DNA of 64,000 bases from Syngnathus acus (taxonomy: Eukaryota > Chordata > Actinopteri > Syngnathiformes > Syngnathidae). Position numbers and translations under genes: made by a program. Under the pieces are notes generated by a model. It saw only the letters and a list, made by a program, of their open reading frames with translations, was not told the DNA's origin and made no database searches. Location: NCBI RefSeq assembly GCF_901709675.1, contig NC_051101.1:4424501-4488500 (forward strand). Reading direction: 5' to 3'. Below, piece after piece: positions 61,482 to 64,000 of this stretch. The first letter of the stretch is position 1, and the number at the start of each line of letters is the position of its first letter.

Positions 61482-62500
61482 CTTTTGTGATTGCTCATTG
61501 CCTCACCGTCTGCAGCAAGAGTTCAGAAAGTAGCGACTATTAATGAATAGTTGTCACTCTGTTACATGACCAATGTCATCTTTGTCATGATCTGGCAGTT
61601 GATTCAGGTTTGATTTAAGAAATACATTTCATTTTTTCCTAGTATTCCTTGTGTCTCGTTACGATATTGTGTTTAGTGTCCACCTGGGCTTGTGAACCCG
61701 GGCCCTTGTCTTACCATATGAGCTCCTTCCAAACCTTTGTGTCTTGTCTAGTTGTCCCATGAGTTTTTATTTTGGACCTTTCAGTCCTTGTTGGTTCATT
61801 GTCATTGTTGCGTTTTGTTTCAAATCAGATTGCTCTTCATATCCAATTATAGGGTTGATTGTTCGCACTGTTTTTAGTAAGTGTCTAAATTGGATTTGGC
61901 ACTATTCAGAGTGGACCACATTATTGACCCATCTGACAGGTTGCTGTGGCAACAGGGTCAGAGCAGAGGAGTCATATGTGACATCATATAATTTCGACAG
62001 CGTAAACACACAAAATACTTTCATTAATAGACTTGTATACATGCTGTCACACTTTACTTGTATCTCCTCACGGACCAATAGGGCAATCTGTTTCCTCCTC
62101 TGTCTAGGGACTGCTGGTTTGAATATCTTCATTGTTTTTCTTTTCCTTACAGCTCTGTACTTTGATTGGCGCTCTCTGGATGGCGCTCTGGCGAATTGGA
62201 TCTTGTGCCATGATGAGTGACATCACAGACATTCAAATTAGATTAATGTGTTTGGAGCTGTTCAGACTGACACGCATCCTGTCCGAATCACATATGAAAC
62301 TAATATAGTTTCGATCCATCTTGCAAAAATAATTTCATGTGCTTTTTGACTATTCAGATTACAAAAGAGCTATCCAGTTTCATTTTGGATGGTCTAAAAA
62401 TCATGTTTTGACTGGCAGTCTGAACAAGACCTCAGACAATCTTGACAAATTTCAGCTTCATGCACTACGCCCTCGAGCCTAAAGACAAAGCATAGTTGGA
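61482..62500. other. Probable old repeat mosaic right of the LTR element
   Basis: 61583-61830 starts TGTCATGATCTG and is T/G-rich like an eroded LTR. 61850-62440 contains GTTCGCACTG... and ...GGCAGTCTGAACAAGA, words typical of a fish MITE. A 158-codon frame (61744-62220) crosses both and has no domain. Confidence 0.3.
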
Positions 62501-62504
62501 AATG

Positions 62505-62690
62505 TTTGGTAAGAACCTGAGAGCCTCAATCCCATCAAACACTTTTGGAATGAACTTCAGTATTTGACCAATGCCTTCACAAATGTTCTTGTAGAAAGAA
62601 TGGAAGCTGCAAAGAGCTTGCGTAGTTCACATTTTCTCCAGGTTCTGTAGACATAATGAGCACACCTCATGACTTTTGTCCATATGGTGT
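62505..62690 (+). pseudogene. Tc1-like transposase 3' end and terminal repeat relic
   Basis: The plus strand at 62524-62559 encodes LNPIKHFWNELQ, the NPIE-H-LW box near the last catalytic residue of Tc1-type transposases. The frame continues as LTNAFTNVLVERMEA to a stop at 62649. About 40 bp later, ACTTTTGTCCATATGGTGT (62672-62690) matches the terminal inverted repeat typical of this group. The left half of the element was not found. Confidence 0.5.
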
Positions 62691-62694
62691 TCAG

Positions 62695-64000
62695 CAAAGA
62701 TATTCCGTTTCGCCAGAAAGCACCAAGAAACGTTTTATTTTTCTTGTGAGAGTTGACCCCTCATTCAACCACAAGCGAAACATTTGGATTCCTTGTGTTC
62801 TGATCAATGCGTCTTTATGTTGCACTGCCCTTTACGATATTGTACTACCAAGCTCTTTATTACATTAATGCCTTTCCAGTGATGTCATCCTGAGGTCATC
62901 CTCAGAAAGAGGCCCTGTCAAGTGGCGTTTTGATTGGCAGAGACCTCATTGAGGTTTGGCCAATGGCGACCCGGCGTGGCAGCTGGTTGTCAGGAGGAGC
63001 AGACAGGCAGGGAAGGGTCTTCGTTAGCACCTCGGTCTGAGCAACAAAATCGATAAGTATACCCCACAAGGCGTGTACCCTTGGCCAGTCCGGAGAGAGG
63101 AAGACAGCAGTGCTCACACTCACTCAACGGCTCCAATGCTACAGCTCACAGCCGATAAATGAGAGTGAGAGAGAGAAGGGGGACGAGGTGGTGGGGATCT
63201 GAGGAGAGAAGACAGAGCAGTCAAACATTTCAGGGCCCTCCATTCCAGCGTAATGAAGCATAGCAAGAGAATATACCCTTGCAACATTTGATAAAGATGG
63301 GCTGACACACGAGTCCAAATAGGTTCCTCTGTACGCCAGCACGTCTATCCATCAATGCTCAGTTTTACAGGAAGGAAAGGAAGGGAAGGTGAGGCCAGTG
63401 AAGGGGAAGGGTGCAAATATAAAGTAAAAAGAGAACAAATTGATTGACAGTGAGGAAGTGGATGGGGAGGCCAGGATAGAAAGAGAGATGGAGTGAGAGG
63501 GTACAGAGTGAAGTGAGTGTGCCTTGGCAGCTGGTTCTGGATCCTATCAAGGCCGATTGGTTGGTGAATGAGGCTCAGGAGGCCCGTGTCCTTGTAGCCA
63601 CCCGTTTGTTTTCCACCCGCTCGCTCGCTCGCTCACTTCACTCCTGCAGTGAAAGACAATAAAGAAGCGAATGAGTAAACGTTGCACATTTTACGTTCTC
63701 ATCATCCTCGTGCTCTGTCTCTCCATCTGTTACTCCCTCACCAACACCGTAAAAAGAAACGGTGTAAGGAAAAAAGAGCTAACTGCGTGTGCCTGCAGCC
63801 ACCCACCTATTGGTCATGTTTGTCATGGACTCTATGACAAACATTCAAACACTTGTGCCTCGTCCGCTGCAGAACTGAAGCCAATAATTTTACAACTAAA
63901 ACCACCAACCTGAAATCATTGCATAAGTGGTTATGAAATTCGAAGATAGTATTGTCCCCGATGATCTCAGTTGGTTGAATAGATAATATTTATAATCCTG
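62695..64000. other. Non-coding, nothing firmly recognised
   Basis: 63140-63480 is purine-rich with GAGAGA runs. 63620-63637 is (CGCT)n. No domain in any frame. Confidence 0.4.

Noticed and set aside
61744-62220. 158-codon plus-strand ORF
   Set aside because: Crosses two likely repeat remnants and is hydrophobic only because of T-rich sequence. No conserved domain.

Overview
This window looks like nuclear DNA of a ray-finned fish, most likely a percomorph teleost. The reasons are its AT-rich sequence dense in microsatellites, several dispersed repeat families I associate with percomorph genomes, Tc1-type transposase relics, non-LTR retrotransposon relics, and a Sushi-like (Tf1/sushi group) Gag gene. 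I could not identify any exon of a host protein-coding gene. The window reads as a long intergenic or intronic region, and a few blocks look like candidate conserved regulatory sequence (about 3.25-3.44, 17.34-17.42, 36.48-36.62, 37.34-37.52, 44.49-44.76 and 45.36-45.66 kb).

The outstanding feature lies at 58855-61476: a complete, apparently young LTR retrotransposon on the minus strand that carries only one gene, a 530-residue Gag. Its LTRs are 455 and 456 bp, run TG...CA, and differ by one base in an A-run. It is flanked by a 5-bp target duplication (CAGAG). A polypurine tract abuts the 3' LTR. No protease, reverse transcriptase, RNase H or integrase is present. The sequence after the 5' LTR is not a tRNA-type primer site. 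Instead, 10 nt of it are perfectly complementary to a site 31 nt downstream of the LTR TATA-like box, which is the arrangement expected for the self-priming mechanism of the Tf1/sushi group. The element therefore looks like a Gag-only, non-autonomous Sushi-type element (a fish TR-GAG analogue) that would need reverse transcriptase and integrase in trans.

Other mobile DNA, in order: an 877-bp TA-flanked inverted-repeat element (4286-5162); a decayed LINE C-terminal region (6240-6920, minus); three copies of a 153-174-bp TA-flanked MITE (11190, 23878, 47322) whose ends resemble those of the 877-bp element; fragments of a common percomorph dispersed repeat (11363, 17871, 29488, 50505); LINE 3' tails (10981, 16175); a 409-bp TTAA-bounded fold-back element (28942-29350); a Tc1 transposase relic (35870-36075, minus) and another (62505-62690, plus); a MITE at 51945-52117; and a LINE reverse-transcriptase relic (57395-57850, plus) whose catalytic box is destroyed. 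A perfect 49-bp palindrome at 26399-26447 is unexplained.

The remaining DNA is unannotated non-coding sequence with microsatellites, including an uninterrupted (GT)64 at 54689, (TA)n at 11914, (ATCT)n at 50225 and (TCCA)n at 57241. Repeat-family assignments that rest on recall rather than internal structure are marked with low confidence.
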